A DNA stretch of 64,000 nt from Prostheceraeus crozeri. Taxonomy: Eukaryota > Platyhelminthes > Polycladida > Euryleptidae. The DNA is taken from NCBI GenBank assembly GCA_907163375.1, contig CAJQUW010000906.1, positions 334,144-398,143 on the forward strand, read 5' to 3'. Shown piece after piece: positions 26,756 to 37,909 of the stretch; within the stretch, counting starts at the first letter, position 1, and every line of letters begins with the position of its first letter. The notes under the pieces are model-generated. The model worked only from the letters and a program-made list of their open reading frames with translations. It was not told where the DNA came from and did no database searches. The position numbers were made by a program, and so were the translations under genes.

Positions 26756-27935
26756 CTCTTTGAACCCTACATGTAAAACCGAGTTAACTCGGTGTTGCTC
26801 AACAACCTCTCAGCCCTAATACCGAGTTAACTCGGTATTGGATATTTTTTCCTCGCTGCGACTATTAATCAAGCTGTTGGCAATCAAATCACGTCAGCAA
26901 CAACATTGGCTTATTGTTAACAGTCTGTCTGCTGACTTGATGAGTCATTGGATTTGGGAACGGTGCCAAGCATAGATTCTTTATGTCAGGCAGAATAACT
27001 GCGTGCGCTCATTTTTATCGTGGTGTGTGAAATGACAACACGACGTGCGACGATATCTCCCGCCGAGGTGCTCGAAAGGCTTCTATCCATCGGTTCAGAC
27101 ATTGAACCGGAATCTGAAGAGGAAGATGATGCCTCATTGATTGATGATGTTGAAGAAGAAGACTTCGAAACGTCCGACGACGGCTGGACACGCGACCTAC
27201 GAGGATTTCCAAGTCGTTGTCAATTTACGGGAGACAGTGGCGTTGTCAATATACCAGATGACTGTGTGACTCCATATAAATTCTTCTGTCTCTTTTGGAC
27301 TCCTGAGATGATGAAGATACTGAAGCGTCACACGAACATGTATGCTACTCAGATGGGTCTTCAGAATCCGGAATCTTCTCCGAATTCTATATTCAGGAAA
27401 TGGAAGCCTGTCTCTTTGAATGACATTCGAGGTTTTCTTTCATTGCTAATACACATGAATGTAGTCGTAAAAAGCCGCATAATCGATTAGTGGTCCACGA
27501 AGGCTATGTCATGTCTGCTCGCTCATCATGAGGAACAGGTCTGTCGTTGCTGAAGGACGATAACGACGTGAAACAAGGTATGAATGCGCTCCATGTCAGA
27601 AAGCACTTTGTGTTTCTCCTTGCTTTGGTCTCTGGCACACAGTTGAAAGCTTTGATTAGATTTACCGATCATGTGTATCGACATATTTGAGCGATTTGCT
27701 TTTTTGAAAACTTTTTTTAGTCTATAAGCACATAGTTTTGCCAATCATTTTTTGCACTTTTATACAAGAAATACCAATATAACTATAATCACTTGAAAGG
27801 GGATACGCTAAACCTATTATATCTCAATTTACAATACAATCAGATAAATACTTAATAATTAGGAGCATCTCAAAATAGGCTAAAATCTCTAGGTTCAGGG
27901 TAACTGCTCGCTAAATGAGCGTAGGGTTCAAAGAA
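26756..27935 (+). mobile_element. Short piggyBac element with intact ends
   Basis: Terminal inverted repeats CTCTTTGAACCCTAC (26756-26770) and GTAGGGTTCAAAGAA (27921-27935) are each bordered by TTAA (26752-26755, 27936-27939), the obligatory piggyBac target site. Near the left end lie two copies of the palindrome ACCGAGTTAACTCGGT (26778-26793 and 26821-26836), the second inside a 22-nt perfect palindrome (26818-26839). The 1180-bp element keeps only the N-terminal part of a transposase, so it is an internal deletion derivative that would need a transposase supplied from elsewhere. Confidence 0.93.
27038..27490 (+). pseudogene. N-terminal part of piggyBac transposase
   Basis: The ORF (open from 27020) has a long acidic region rich in Glu and Asp, then the start of the piggyBac core: FCLFWTPEMMKILKRHTNMYATQ and a block ending RGFLSLLIHMN. 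It stops at 27488-27490, before any catalytic aspartate. It is the residue of the autonomous parent of the surrounding 1180-bp element and is unrelated in detail to the copy at 23.1-24.9 kb. Confidence 0.8.
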
Positions 27936-28499
27936 TTAAGAATCAGTCTTATTTTCGACGTATTCTTTTCAAATAACTACTAGGTATCTTAAAGATTTAG
28001 GAAAATCATATCATCAGTTTTAAATTACTGCCGACACGTTTAAATCATTTCATCAAAAGAGTCATCGGGGTTTAGAATAATTGAAAAATCAGCTGTATGT
28101 GAGACTGAGTTAATTGTCAATTGATAATAATAAACAAATTTAATTTTTAGCTCTACAACTTCTAATTTGTTTGTGGTAGAAAGTCATACAAGATTAATTA
28201 CCTTGTCACAACATATTTAATATTGATTGCCATTGGTTAGCTTACAACTCGATAGTCTCTACTCCCAGGTACAATGACGGCATCAATATGTAGATTTTTA
28301 AATATCCTTTTAACTTTATGTCTGAAATTATATTTTCTAAGTTATTTAAAGTTAATTTTGTAATAAAATGCTTTTCATATTATCAGCGTCGAATAAAATA
28401 TTCTAAACTAAATGATTTGCAAAAGATTTTATTGCACGCTATTTTTTGGCCAATCAGTGAATGAAACGTATGATCGTACTGGAGAGGAATTTGGTGCGA

Positions 28500-29095
28500 G
28501 TTATAATTCTGCCTTACCTTTGATCATGCCGTACCTCTAAAATTTGTCATTCCATGTTCTCAATTGTTGAATTCATTTTTGTCTGTATTAGATATTTGTA
28601 GTCACTCAAAGTTTACAAAAAGTACTATATTGCAACAGAATGCTTTTTGTAAAAATGTGTTCTTTAAAAACATGATAGTCATCCAATATTCAAATTTATC
28701 TTGTCATACCCTAAGACAATGAAAATATCAAGATAGTAAACTCAAATGAAAATTGGAATCGCGCAATATCTATGATCGGTATTTTAACTTTCTATGGTAA
28801 CTCCTAATCTTCAATGTTTAAAAAATTGTCCGACATTCAGTATAATAGTGTTTCAAAAAGTTAATCATGCAGAGATAGGGAAGCTTACAGTTTTAAAATG
28901 TCTTTGGTCATGCCATTTTTAATATATATTGAATAACTTTGGTCATATCGTACCTCTAAAATTTTTTATTTAATATTTACAATTATTGAATTTATTTTTG
29001 TCTGTATTAGATATTTGTAGTCACTCAAAGTTTAAAAAAATGCTAAATTGTAACAGAAAGATTTTTCAAAAATGTATTCTTTAAAAACGTGATAT
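28500..29095 (+). repeat. Two diverged direct repeats about 410 bp apart
   Basis: A block including CGTACCTCTAAAATTTxT and TTTTTGTCTGTATTAGATAT followed by TTGTAGTCACTCAAAGTTTA and ATTGxAACAGAA occurs near 28535-28680 and again near 28950-29095 with scattered differences. Neither copy is coding. Confidence 0.75.
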
Positions 29096-29294
29096 TATTT
29101 GAAAATGTCATCTGTTTCATCAAAATAGCTAAGTATGTAAAGTGAATTTAATTGACAAATGCGTTGATAAAAAAATCATTGTCACACCATTCTAATCTCA
29201 CAAAAAAAATTCTAAAGTCACACCATTGTTAATCTTACCAGCTTGCCGCGATTCAGTCTGCAGTCTCTGACAAGTAAAAGTTTTACTAACAGTA

Positions 29295-29585
29295 ATGTAC
29301 AGACAAAGAATAAAATCTGTTAGAAAAAATAATTTTTACGAATGCCGTACAATTCACAGCCTCTCAGAAGATCAGGAAACAGACGATTCAATGAGTGAAG
29401 ATGAAACTTATACAGCAAAATATGAAGTCAGTGATAGAAAAGATGATTCAGTTGAAGTTAAATTCGAGAATGACAATGAACCAAGAAGATCTACACCAAC
29501 GAAAGACATGGTTAATTTGGATATTATAGATTTATCTATCAGCTCAATTGAAGAGCTGTTTATGAAATCACCATCAATAAGTTAG
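29295..29585 (+). CDS. Acidic hypothetical ORF, possible exon
   Basis: A 96-codon ORF with an acidic Ser/Glu/Asp-rich middle and the hydrophobic-patterned stretch LDIIDLSISSIEELF. A second short ORF (29836-30027) follows a good 3' splice signal (TTTTTTCAG at about 29869) and encodes a charged, helix-prone segment with KEMKKRRKEY. The two could be neighbouring exons, but I found no donor that joins them in a consistent frame. No family is recognised. Confidence 0.25.
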   Translation: MYRQRIKSVRKNNFYECRTIHSLSEDQETDDSMSEDETYTAKYEVSDRKDDSVEVKFENDNEPRRSTPTKDMVNLDIIDLSISSIEELFMKSPSIS

Positions 29586-30027
29586 ATTATTGCTTATTAT
29601 AAAGATTTTTTACATGTAGATGTATGTAAATTGTTATGAGACACGTACTACTTAGAATTTTGGGGAGATGTATGATTACTTCCACACCCCTTTCGGTACC
29701 CGCATTTCGGTGTGATAAGAAAATCAATCAGTATGGTGTACAAAGTAAGCATGTACGTATAGACTCAAATATATTATAATACGTGTGACATATTTTAATA
29801 TCTTTGTATAGACTATATCATTAGTGTAGCACATAATGATACTTAACCTAATATGTCTATTTTTTCAGAGATTAGTCGACGCAATTGTAAACTTAACAAA
29901 TGTATGTGAGAAGTTTCGACATTCCGTGGATCAGAATACCAAAGAAATGAAAAAGAGACGAAAAGAATACGTATCGACTCCAGCCCCTACGGAACCGCTA
30001 CGCCCTTTATTTTCAATATCTTGCTGA

Positions 30028-31074
30028 CGTGGGTGTCCATATGCAGTTTTTGTTTGAAATTGATCTCGAGGATTTCTGTTGTTCTTCTGATGTTAGGAAG
30101 TTGTAACGGCCCCGTGTTGGTTCTGGGTCTTTGAAAGATTTGTGATTTTGTTTAGTTGATGTTGAGGTTCTTATTTAATGCCCACTCCTTTACGTGCTGT
30201 AATTCGACTATTTCGAAATTCTCCTGCGATGCAATCAGATGTGTCAGCTGCACATTTAATAATGACGCTGCCTTTTAATCTGCTTATCCTTCTTGGATGT
30301 TCATCACTAGCTTACCCCACGATTCATCTATACCTATACCTCTATCTGTCCTTCACCTGTATCATCGCATCGTTATTAATAGATAGTTTCTTTTTTCTCA
30401 GAATTTTCATTCAATCTGTGTAATTGTCATATATTATTTGTATATTACCCAGCGTCTGTTGCGAACGTGAGGATTCTCACTCGTTTATGTTCTTTTTTTT
30501 ACGAATGGGTATTCAGATAAAACCACAAAATCGGAATCCTCGAATTTGCCATTGTTTTGACCGATAACGATTCACTGTTTTTCATTAGCCAAATCATATC
30601 ACAATTGTCATATGCTAAAGTTTCGTGTCTTTTACAGAATTTCAGAAAGTCTAGTTGACCATCATTTGTTAGATAGAAAGTGAGCTTAATCCATGTGTTC
30701 ACGCTCTTTTCTACGAATGGGTTAAAATCTAGATGAAACTAGAAAAGCCGATAAAGCAGCAATACGTAATACATCATCAGAACATGCTTGGTAAATGGCA
30801 TCATCGGAAATGCTCTGTATAGTGTCAGATGAATTTTATCAACGATTTTAGGAATATTCAAATTAGTAGTTACTTAAGTAAAAATTTACAAAAAGATTAT
30901 AAGAAATTTATCTATAATACACGATTTTATAAGACATTTACTAGGTCTTGATAAGTTTATAAACATTTTATTAAATATTTAATAAAAAGTTTATAAATTA
31001 TTGGCAAGTATTTACCAAATATTTAATAAAACTGATAAGTTGAGACGACACGGGTCGTAAGGGACCATGTTTGC
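30028..31074. other. Gap without recognisable gene
   Basis: Low-information ORFs only. The last part (30880-31040) is a TTATAA-rich, self-complementary AT tract like that at 25740-25880. Confidence 0.4.
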
Positions 31075-31415
31075 GATCTATAGGTTAGTACAGGGAGAAT
31101 GCACATTTCAAAAAGCCTTTTCTTCGCAGTCATTCGAATATCTTTGGCGACAAGGTAATTTCGGAGCTTCCAAAAGGCTTTCCATGCGTTCTGGACACTC
31201 TTAGCAACTTCTTTCTCCTGCCTCTCATGGAATGAGATTGTACAAGATAGATCAAATCGTCAACGTATTGTACATCCTTTCCATCGATGTACTCTGGTTG
31301 TTCTGATCCGTTGCTTTGGTCTTGTACACGTTCATCTTCAGTCCAGCTTCCTTTCCCTGGTCATTCAGCTCGATTATTGTCCTTTGAATTTCCTCTGACT
31401 CTTCATTCAGTAGGC
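31075..31415 (-). pseudogene. LINE reverse transcriptase fragment
   Basis: Read on the minus strand, the sequence encodes in alternating frames DQGKEAGLKMNVYKTKA, then YVDDLIYL, then WKAFWKLRNYLVAKDI and LFEMCILPVLTY. These blocks are the part after the RT active site in endonuclease-bearing LINEs (the region with the thumb and the conserved LPVLTYG). Several frameshifts and both ends are missing. It is distinct from the LINE family at 43-51 kb, which lacks these blocks. Confidence 0.65.
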
Positions 31416-32189
31416 ATTGGCTATTACAACCACTTAGAGGTAAGAATTAGAACACACCGGCTATTATTGACACAGGTACTATCACAATGATTTACGTTCT
31501 CGAGTTGTTGATTTGTCAATCAGAATACATGCAATTCCTATCCAAAGAGCTAACTGCACGTAATACACTTTTTCAAATGAAATTCTATTCAGAAATAATC
31601 AAATTATCTGTATGTTTTCTCGAGAACAAATCACGGCCGTTGCTGTCTTAAGTGAAGCACAGATGTTCAGAAAGATCCTCTCCGAAGAAACATCTTCTCA
31701 ATTATAACTTGCCTAATACTAATGTCTTCAAAAGTACGGAAACATTTGATTTAAGCTGATACCAGATAGTCAAAAAACTTAACTACTGTTTTAAAGAAGT
31801 TCCTCCAAAAAAGTTTACTGCACATAGTTATTTAGTTGTATGTGCATTGAATGATTTGCGCATAAGAAAACAACAACTCGGCATGGAAATCAATTTTGAT
31901 AGCACTTGTGGTAACAATAGCCATTTTCATCTAATTAATCTACAGTACATACAAGCTTTTAAATAAGTTGAATTCTAGCCAATGAGTTAGTTTCTCTGAT
32001 CCTGGTCATTGATGACTCAATTCTTCAAAAGGTTTTTTGGCTTTAGAATAAATTGCTGGTTAAATGCATGTACTAATACAAGATTTAACCTAGAGTGAAC
32101 AGGTCCATACAACCGTTTAGGAAAAATGATATTATATTGCCTAAATTTGCGTTTGCTGAAGATAGTCGGAGCAAGCATCAATTCTAATA
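31416..32189. other. Gap before the mariner element
   Basis: No recognisable gene or element ends. Confidence 0.45.
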
Positions 32190-32538
32190 TACAGGGTGGC
32201 GCACGTAAACCGCCGGATTTTAAACTTTTATTACTCCTCAAATATTCATCCAATCGTCATGAAATTTCGACTCAAACTAGTTTGGAGTATAGGATTTATG
32301 ATGATTATGCCTGTTGTACTGAGAATTGTTAGAAAATTCTGATTCTATTGACCGAATGACATGTACTCATTTTGTTGACATCGAAAATCTAGATCAAGTT
32401 AATTAACTTAACATGAATCGTATTCTGCACAACGAATTGTGCGCCGTCTTGAAGTGAATATTGTTCACTTACTTCCATGTCATGTAAAATTCCATTCGAC
32501 AATTAAATCACTATCTGAAAAGAATCGAACATAGAAGA

Positions 32539-33479
32539 ATGGATGATTATTCGGTTGCAGAACGAGCAAAATGCGCGGCTTGGTACGAATGGCTCAAGAG
32601 TCCAGTGGAGGTACGAAGGGTTTATCATTCAGGTCAAGAACGCGAGAGCACCGGATGCCCGTTCTATAAAGCGGTGGCACACAAACCTGTTGACCAGTGG
32701 TAGTGTGGTGACTGTCAAGCGGGACCGGTCATCTTCTGAACGAACGGAGCAGAATGTGGAACGAGTTGTGCAGCACTTCGAGGAGGACCCAAACACATCT
32801 ACCCGTCGTGCATCTAATGCTCTTCAAGTGAGTCGCCGCACTATCCAGCGCATCCTCCATGACTATGGATGGCATCGGTACAAGGTCCAGGTGGTGCAGC
32901 GATTACACGAAGAAGATCTGGAAAACCGAATGGAGTTCGCAGAACAGGAGCTACAGCGCATCCAAGCCAACCCGAGCCAGTTAGTGGAACTAACCTGGTC
33001 CGATGAAGCTCACTTCCATCTGGATGGTGGTGTGAATCGCCACAATTGTCGTTATTGGGCCAACCAGAACCCTTACTGGATCAAGCAAGAATCTATGCAC
33101 TCGCCACGCACCACCGTCTAGGCGGTAATCAGCCAATCAGGTATCTACGGACCGTTCTTCTTTGACACCTCCGTCAACAAGGATCGGTATCTCAAGATGC
33201 TACAGGAGGAATTTTGGCCAGCGGTGCAGTTGGACAGAAGAGGCAGGAGCATCATATTCATGCAGGATGGTGCACCTCCACACTGGGGACTTCCTGTGCG
33301 TGAGTGGTTGAACAAGAAGATGCCTAGCAGATGGATGGGACGTGGATCTCCTAACATGCCCTGGCCACCGCGTTCACCTGACCTGACGCCTTGCGATTTC
33401 TTCTTGTGGGGTTTTGTCAAGTCCAAGGTTTACCATACACGGCCAACATCCATGCCAGACCTGAAGGACCGCACCATAC
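32539..33479 (+). pseudogene. Mariner-type transposase, 5' part
   Basis: The likely ATG is at 32539. A one-base shift near 32633 moves into the frame that runs to 33121. There is a helix-turn-helix N-terminus (TRRASNALQVSRRTIQRIL) and then the catalytic domain: WSDEAHFHLDG (first Asp), FMQDGAPPHW (second Asp) and PPRSPDLTPCDFFLWG (third Asp). Counting to the Asp of TPCD gives 42 residues between the second and third Asp, closer to DD41D-type families than to DD34D mariners. A TAG at 33119-33121 replaces what is probably a Trp codon. The gene is then cut by the Gypsy insertion at 33479/33480 and resumes at 38138. Confidence 0.9.
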
Positions 33480-33703
33480 TGTTATAACTTGTAGCTACGG
33501 ATCCGCTAAGAGAGAGAAAGAGAGAACCTCACTCGGTGCGTGTCGAAGCGCAGTGTGTTTTTTATTGAAGCGTGCATGAGTTATATCACCTCAACAATAA
33601 CAACATAACATAGACTACTTCTATGGTCAGAGAGTAGCTGTAAATGAACGTAAAGGTAATGAATGTATACAGAAGACTAATTCAGTCACATTAAGACACA
33701 ACA
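33480..33703 (-). repeat. Gypsy 3' LTR
   Basis: A 224-bp LTR with TG...CA ends, identical to the right LTR except for one A/G position (AAAGGTAATG here, AAAGGTAGTG there). As the downstream LTR of a minus-strand element it supplies the polyadenylation region. Confidence 0.96.
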
Positions 33704-33711
33704 TCTCCCTT

Positions 33712-36700
33712 TCACAGTTCATTGATCAAGCGCTTCGGTGGCTGAACGTTGTTTCGAAGTTTTGCTCGATAATTCTCTCTTGTTGGTTCTCTTGCAATTT
33801 GCGGTGTTGGTTGAACATCGTCTTGTGTTATTGGAGTCACTGATGCATAACGACGTCGAAGGTATCGACGATTCCTTCTCAGCACTCTTCCACTCTTCAT
33901 CCTCACTAAGTAGTCGCGATTTTTCATTTTCTCCACAACTATGCCAGCTCTGTTCCACTTTCTTATGTCTGGATCTTGAACTAAGATTTGTTCACCGTAA
34001 TTCAGTTTTCTCAGTGGGTGCGCTGACCGGTTGTATGTTCTTTCCACCTTCTCGTGAGCTTTGAGTACAATCTTCTCCATTTCATCTGCCTTCCTTTGCC
34101 ATTCCGGAAGAAAGTTGCGCCGATGAGCTGGCAGTGTATCGCGAATAGGCTGTCCATATACCATTACAGATGGTATGCGTTGGTCATATAGAGGAGTGTT
34201 CTTATACAATAGAAGGGCTTCTGTCAGCTTGTCCAAATCTATTCCTCCACCGGGCTTCGTTGATCCTTTCAGAATTTTCTTGACAGTTTTCACTGCTGCC
34301 TCAGCCTTGCCATTACTTTGAGGATAGGACGGCGAAGAGGTTGTATGGCTGATTCCCCAACGTTGTAGAAAGTTGACAAATGAGTGAGCTGTGAATTGTG
34401 GACCACCGTCAGACCATATCCTCTCCGGTACCGATGTTTGACAAAATAGGCTCCTGCATTGGTTGATAAGGTCACTAGCTGCAGCATGCTTGCCTAACCG
34501 GCCCACCACTGGCCATCCGGAGTAATTGTCAACGATTACAAGCCATTTTTCTCCATGATAGTCTGCTAGGTCCATGCTGACTTCCTGAAATGCTCGGGAT
34601 GGCATTTCGTGCTGTATAAGTGGTTCTCTTGGAAGGCTTGGCAAGTTTTCTTGACATGTATTACATGTTCTTGCGATATTTTCAATTTCTTTGTCGATAT
34701 TGGGCCACCAAATCACTTGGCGAGCTCTTTGTTTCATTTTCGTTGAACCCATGTGAGTATTCAAAAGTGTAGAGAGCATGTGATGACGGAGTGACCTTGG
34801 GATGACTGTTCTTCTTCCACAGACGACGAAGTTGTCATCCACTGCCAGGTGCTCTCTCATGCCCCAATATGGACGAATGTCAACGGGCACTTCTGATTTC
34901 GAATTAGGAAATCCTTTCAGGATCATGGATTTGAGCCTCTGATATTCTTCGTCATCATTCGCAGCTTGTTGCACTTCAAGCAATCTGGCATCTATCGACG
35001 TTGTTTCCATAGCATGAATCGATGCGAGTCGATGGGCATCTTCCACGATGGCATCATCATTTGTTAGTGTATCAGTGTCAGCAAGAGGAGCTCGGGACAA
35101 AGCATCGGCGTCGACATTCTGTTTCCCACTAATCCATTGCGCGGAGTAGTTATATCGATTCAAATCACATCGCATTCTCTGTAGACGTGGATTTTCTATC
35201 TGATCAGATGAATATGAGTTGAGAATAGGAATTAGTGGTTTGTGATCAGTTACAATGTCGATATGTTCAAGTCCTTCTAGAAACATGCGGCGTTTGCGAA
35301 AAACCCATGTGATTGCTAGCAGCTCAAGCTCAATCATTGCGTACCTGCTTTCGGTGTCGGTTAATGATCGTGAGCCTGCCTGTATGATCCTCCATGTATT
35401 GTCATTTTGCTTTTGTCGAAGAACAAAACCAAGTCCATTAAGACGAGACGCGTCGGCATGGAGACGAGTTTGCTTTTTGAAGTCGTAGTATGCAACGATT
35501 GTCGGAGCTGTCGACAATGTGTGGCATATGTGATCAAATGCAGTCTGGTGAGTTGAGTCCCACAAAAATGATGCATTCTTCTTCAATAATGGTTGTAGAG
35601 GCTTACACATTTCGGTCACTTTGTCGGTGAAGTTACCGATCTGGTTGATCGGGCCGAAGAACGATCTCACGTCTGTCTGGTTCCGAGGTGTCGGTAAATT
35701 GCTTATACATGTAGCAGTCAGCAGAGACGGGTCAATTGAATATCCGTCTGGTGTGATCTTGAGACCGGCGAATACAACTTCACGGGCAGCGAATGTGAAT
35801 TTGTTGGGATTCAGTGCAATTCGGCGCTGTTGACATCTCTGTAGGAACGCGTCGACGTCGCTGACATGTTGTTCGAAGGTTGGGCTGGCTATAAGACAAT
35901 CATCGACCACATGGTATGTTCTAGGAAGTCCATCTAGAAGCTCATCCATTCTGCGATTGAAATGCTCTGATATTGAGGATATACCGAACGGAGCATTGCG
36001 GAAGCGGTATCTGCCAAACGGAGTTATAAACTTGGTTAAATGGCGACTCGCTTCATCTAGTGGAATTTGGTGATAACCTTTCAAAGCGTCTACAACTGTA
36101 AAAAATTTGCACTGAGATAAGTCGATGCTTGAGATCAATTCGAATGCTGTCGGACTGACGTATCGTTCGCGCATGATGTATTTGTTGAGCATGCGAAAGT
36201 CAATGCATAGTCGAATGTCGGAGGAGTTTTTCTTCGGAGCGACAACAATCGGAGCACACCAGCTCGTAGGTTCAGTCACTTTTTCAATTACCAGCTGTTT
36301 CTCGAGGTCATCCAGTTCAGCTTTCAGCTGAGGTTGGATCGGCAATGCTATTCGTCGAGGAGCTGTCACGCTTACTGGCTGGGCATCTGATCTCAATTTT
36401 ATGTGAAACTTTGGTCCCTGCATTGTGCGTATAGATCTGTCGAACACAGTAGGGAAAACAGCTATCCATTCATCACTGCTTGAGGGCGTGCAGTCTGCGC
36501 TTGTGGTTGTCATACTTGGGAAGACGCTTGGCGGCTGGGTATGACGAGTATCACACTGAGTCACTGCAGTCAGATGTGTGACGTCTTGTTCTGGCGTGAA
36601 CTTTGTCGGCTCGGAGTGCGCTGCGGCACGTGACTGCGCAATGCCTGCAATGGCTGCCTCCGGTTGATCTGTGCGTGGCGGCGTGCACATATGAGGAGAA

Positions 36701-37377
36701 GGAAAATCACAATGAATGATACTAAGAGCTTTACATGTAGACCACTTCAAGATCATGGGTGTACCATGTCGCTCTTTGAGTACATGTATAGTCGTAGAAA
36801 CTGTATTGTTTTGCAGAGTTATGTCCGCTTGAAACATGCCGTTGCTGCTGAATGATGTTCCGTTGCCTGCATTCGTGTGAGTCGCAGTGGCGATGAGGTT
36901 TTTAGGAGATAGTCCGAGCTTGCGTAAAACATCCGGTCCAACTGCATCGATATTAGCACCCGTGTCCGGCATCGCACGGACAGGCACGCCATTGACCTTG
37001 ACCATGATCGTTGGCGGTGTCTCATCGACAGATGGGAGAGTTATGGCACTAATAATCGAAGAGATCACTGGCTTCTTACTGTTCTTGGGCTGTTGCTTAG
37101 TCGATGACATCCATGCATGAGCGAAATGTCCAATTTTGGAGCACGACATGCACTTCTTGTCTTTAGCTGGGCACTTGGTTCGATCAGTGCCATGCGAAGA
37201 ATATCCACACCACTTACACAACGGTGATTGAGGCTTGTTCGTCGTCGGACGAGGCTGATCACGCTTTTGTTGCGACTTGTATGTTGAGCGACGCTTAGAA
37301 AATGTTGCGTTCACAGCTGATGAATGGTGTAGACTGTTCATCACGTTTTGAGGATTCTTCTGCTTCACAGATGTCAC
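33712..37377 (-). CDS. pol: Gypsy Pol polyprotein (protease, RT, RNase H, integrase)
   Basis: 1221 uninterrupted codons; the first shown codon is GTG and true expression is probably by frameshift from gag. In order: two zinc-knuckle-like motifs (C54-x2-C57-x4-H62-x6-C69, and C76-x2-C79-x4-H84 with Trp at 89 in place of the last Cys); aspartic protease DTGA (Asp138); reverse transcriptase about 340-540 with the active site VVDD (490-493); RNase H from about 639 (HADAS, then TDHKPL and DADALSR); integrase with an HHCC-type zinc region (about 865-910) and D936, D990 and E1026, with 35 residues between the last two. Domain order PR-RT-RH-IN defines Ty3/Gypsy. All catalytic residues are present, so the copy may be competent except for the knuckle change. 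Confidence 0.95.
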   Translation of the reverse strand: MTSVKQKNPQNVMNSLHHSSAVNATFSKRRSTYKSQQKRDQPRPTTNKPQSPLCKWCGYSSHGTDRTKCPAKDKKCMSCSKIGHFAHAWMSSTKQQPKNSKKPVISSIISAITLPSVDETPPTIMVKVNGVPVRAMPDTGANIDAVGPDVLRKLGLSPKNLIATATHTNAGNGTSFSSNGMFQADITLQNNTVSTTIHVLKERHGTPMILKWSTCKALSIIHCDFPSPHMCTPPRTDQPEAAIAGIAQSRAAAHSEPTKFTPEQDVTHLTAVTQCDTRHTQPPSVFPSMTTTSADCTPSSSDEWIAVFPTVFDRSIRTMQGPKFHIKLRSDAQPVSVTAPRRIALPIQPQLKAELDDLEKQLVIEKVTEPTSWCAPIVVAPKKNSSDIRLCIDFRMLNKYIMRERYVSPTAFELISSIDLSQCKFFTVVDALKGYHQIPLDEASRHLTKFITPFGRYRFRNAPFGISSISEHFNRRMDELLDGLPRTYHVVDDCLIASPTFEQHVSDVDAFLQRCQQRRIALNPNKFTFAAREVVFAGLKITPDGYSIDPSLLTATCISNLPTPRNQTDVRSFFGPINQIGNFTDKVTEMCKPLQPLLKKNASFLWDSTHQTAFDHICHTLSTAPTIVAYYDFKKQTRLHADASRLNGLGFVLRQKQNDNTWRIIQAGSRSLTDTESRYAMIELELLAITWVFRKRRMFLEGLEHIDIVTDHKPLIPILNSYSSDQIENPRLQRMRCDLNRYNYSAQWISGKQNVDADALSRAPLADTDTLTNDDAIVEDAHRLASIHAMETTSIDARLLEVQQAANDDEEYQRLKSMILKGFPNSKSEVPVDIRPYWGMREHLAVDDNFVVCGRRTVIPRSLRHHMLSTLLNTHMGSTKMKQRARQVIWWPNIDKEIENIARTCNTCQENLPSLPREPLIQHEMPSRAFQEVSMDLADYHGEKWLVIVDNYSGWPVVGRLGKHAAASDLINQCRSLFCQTSVPERIWSDGGPQFTAHSFVNFLQRWGISHTTSSPSYPQSNGKAEAAVKTVKKILKGSTKPGGGIDLDKLTEALLLYKNTPLYDQRIPSVMVYGQPIRDTLPAHRRNFLPEWQRKADEMEKIVLKAHEKVERTYNRSAHPLRKLNYGEQILVQDPDIRKWNRAGIVVEKMKNRDYLVRMKSGRVLRRNRRYLRRRYASVTPITQDDVQPTPQIAREPTRENYRAKLRNNVQPPKRLINEL

Positions 37378-37909
37378 GGGCTTGTGGCAATGTCAGAGAA
37401 GATCCCACAGCAATAAGCTTTTGGACCACATCCGGATCCGCTGCTCCAAGCACAATTTGATTTCGGATCTGCATATCTTCGCATCTAGTGCAGCATTTAT
37501 CGAAGTTACACTTTCGAGCTAAGTCCATCAGATCGACAAGCCAGTCGTTAAAAGGTTCATTAGTCCTTTGACCTCGCTGAAAAAATTTTCTGATCCATAC
37601 CACTTCGTTGATGTTGCCTTTGATGTACCGCTCCAATGCGATAATAACTTTATCCACATCATCTTGATGAGGAGTGGGCAACGATAGGTTGCGAATGACC
37701 CGTAGCGTCGAATATGAGAAGCATTGACGAAGTGCATCGATTCGGACGACGGCACGCTGAGTGGCATCGGGTAGTTGCGAAATTCCTGATAGTCTTTCGA
37801 AGGCATACCATTTCAGTTTCCAGTCGTCGAATATATCACGATCACTGTCAATATCAAATGCTGGTCCGTCTTTGCGTAGTTGAAAGTTTGTACCTGCTGC
37901 TGACGCCAT
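37295..37909 (-). CDS. gag: Gypsy Gag capsid protein
   Basis: 204 codons starting MASAAGTN. The capsid-type helical region includes FDDWKLKWYAFERLSG and a segment resembling the retrotransposon Gag core (RGQRTNEPFNDWLVDLMDLARKCNF). It lacks the zinc knuckle, which lies at the start of the pol frame. The ATG straddles the LTR/primer-binding-site boundary, so the first codons are also the tRNA primer-binding site. Gag ends at 37295, overlapping pol by about 80 bp; the pol frame is +1 relative to gag. Gag forms the virus-like particle in which reverse transcription happens. Confidence 0.85.
   Translation of the reverse strand: MASAAGTNFQLRKDGPAFDIDSDRDIFDDWKLKWYAFERLSGISQLPDATQRAVVRIDALRQCFSYSTLRVIRNLSLPTPHQDDVDKVIIALERYIKGNINEVVWIRKFFQRGQRTNEPFNDWLVDLMDLARKCNFDKCCTRCEDMQIRNQIVLGAADPDVVQKLIAVGSSLTLPQARDICEAEESSKRDEQSTPFISCERNIF

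Noticed and set aside
34000-37120. Plus-strand ORFs of 60-108 codons across 33.7-37.9 kb
   Set aside because: They are antisense to the intact Gypsy gag and pol and carry no domains.
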